From an uncultured Bacilli bacterium (GTDB lineage Bacteria; Bacillota_I; Bacilli_A; RF39; UBA660): a stretch of DNA of 6,086 nt. The stretch lies in assembly GCA_934101345.1 (NCBI GenBank), contig CAKOQV010000044.1, forward strand, positions 1-6,086. Direction: 5' to 3'. Below, piece after piece: positions 5,949 through 6,086 of the stretch. Each line of letters opens with the position of its first letter. Position 1 is the first letter of the stretch. The notes beneath the pieces are model-generated. The model saw only the letters and a program-made list of their open reading frames with translations. It searched no databases and was not told the origin of the DNA. A program made the translations under genes and the position numbers.

Positions 5949-6086
5949 CAAAAAGTAGACAGTAAAAAGATTTTATTTAAACCCTAGTTGAGTTCTATAC
6001 TCAATTGTGGTTTTATAGTTTAACGCATAACTTGGTCTTAAATAATTATGATCATATATAATTGCATTTATATAATCTTCAACAGT
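5937..6086 (-). mobile_element. 3' end of an IS3-family insertion sequence (runs off the right edge)
   Basis: The element end is placed at 5937, where the outer strand begins with TG (TGAACTTGTCAAC, continuing to about 5963). This matches the 5'-TG...CA-3' ends of IS3-family elements. The transposase stop lies 36 bases inside the end, as is usual for this family. The other end, any target duplication and the first reading frame (orfA) lie beyond the window, so it cannot be said whether the element is complete. Confidence 0.7.
5973..6086 (-). CDS. IS3-family transposase (DDE/rve domain), C-terminal 37 codons
   Basis: I read this short frame by hand; it ends in TAA at 5973-5975 and is open to the right edge. 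The visible peptide contains NYLRPSYALNYKTTIEYR, the counterpart of the YNNxRPHxALGYxTPxEYR signature at the end of IS3-family OrfB integrase domains. The His after RP is replaced by Ser and the Pro of TP by Thr. The catalytic DDE residues lie upstream, outside the window. Enzymatically it would cut and join the IS ends via a circular intermediate, as known for the family. Family assignment is firm for such a short segment; activity cannot be judged. Confidence 0.85.
   Translation of the reverse strand, partial: TVEDYINAIIYDHNYLRPSYALNYKTTIEYRTQLGFK

Noticed and set aside
1..6086. Possibility that the organism uses UGA as tryptophan (genetic code 4), given the very low GC content.
   Set aside because: All six Trp codons seen are TGG and no in-frame TGA occurs in the genes. 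The absence of TGA stops among only five genes is not enough to argue for recoding.

Overview
The window is very AT-rich and gene-dense, and every gene reads on the minus strand. Protein similarity and gene order (mnmE-mnmG-rsmG) point to a low-GC member of the Bacillota, most plausibly an uncultivated gut-type Bacilli/Erysipelotrichia-like lineage. This placement is an inference from composition and family resemblance. All six tryptophan codons in the window are TGG, and the five visible stop codons are TAA or TAG. Nothing here suggests the UGA=Trp code of Mycoplasma-type Mollicutes.

Layout in the direction of transcription (right to left). At the right edge (5937-6086) is the 3' end of an IS3-family insertion sequence: the last 37 codons of its DDE transposase and a terminal inverted-repeat end. 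A 137-base gap between the transposase stop and mnmE carries a well-formed extended -10 promoter for mnmE and a possible second promoter whose -35 lies inside the IS end. Then comes a tight three-gene operon. mnmE (tRNA modification GTPase) is 9 bases from mnmG (its FAD-binding partner), and mnmG overlaps rsmG (16S rRNA m7G527 methyltransferase) by 8 bases. A hairpin terminator overlaps the last codons of rsmG.

The 154-base gap downstream of rsmG (1793-1946) holds two abutting perfect hairpins that share an apical core but have different, still fully paired, lower stems. These are the least explained structures in the window. They are followed by a good promoter for a PlsC/LPLAT-type acyltransferase (839-1792), which has a changed motif III and an unassigned C-terminal extension. 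That gene ends in an A/T-rich hairpin. Next to it is an extended -10 promoter for a gene that runs off the left edge: a polytopic membrane protein with a histidine-kinase-like H-box in which the phosphoacceptor His is replaced by Asn.

Functionally, MnmE and MnmG form one complex that modifies U34 of certain tRNAs, and RsmG methylates the small-subunit rRNA, so the operon is a translation-fidelity unit. The acyltransferase and the kinase-like gene appear to be separate transcription units. No CRISPR array, tRNA or rRNA gene was seen. The most useful leads are the degenerate kinase H-box, the twin hairpins, the altered acyltransferase motif III and the IS-borne -35 facing mnmE.
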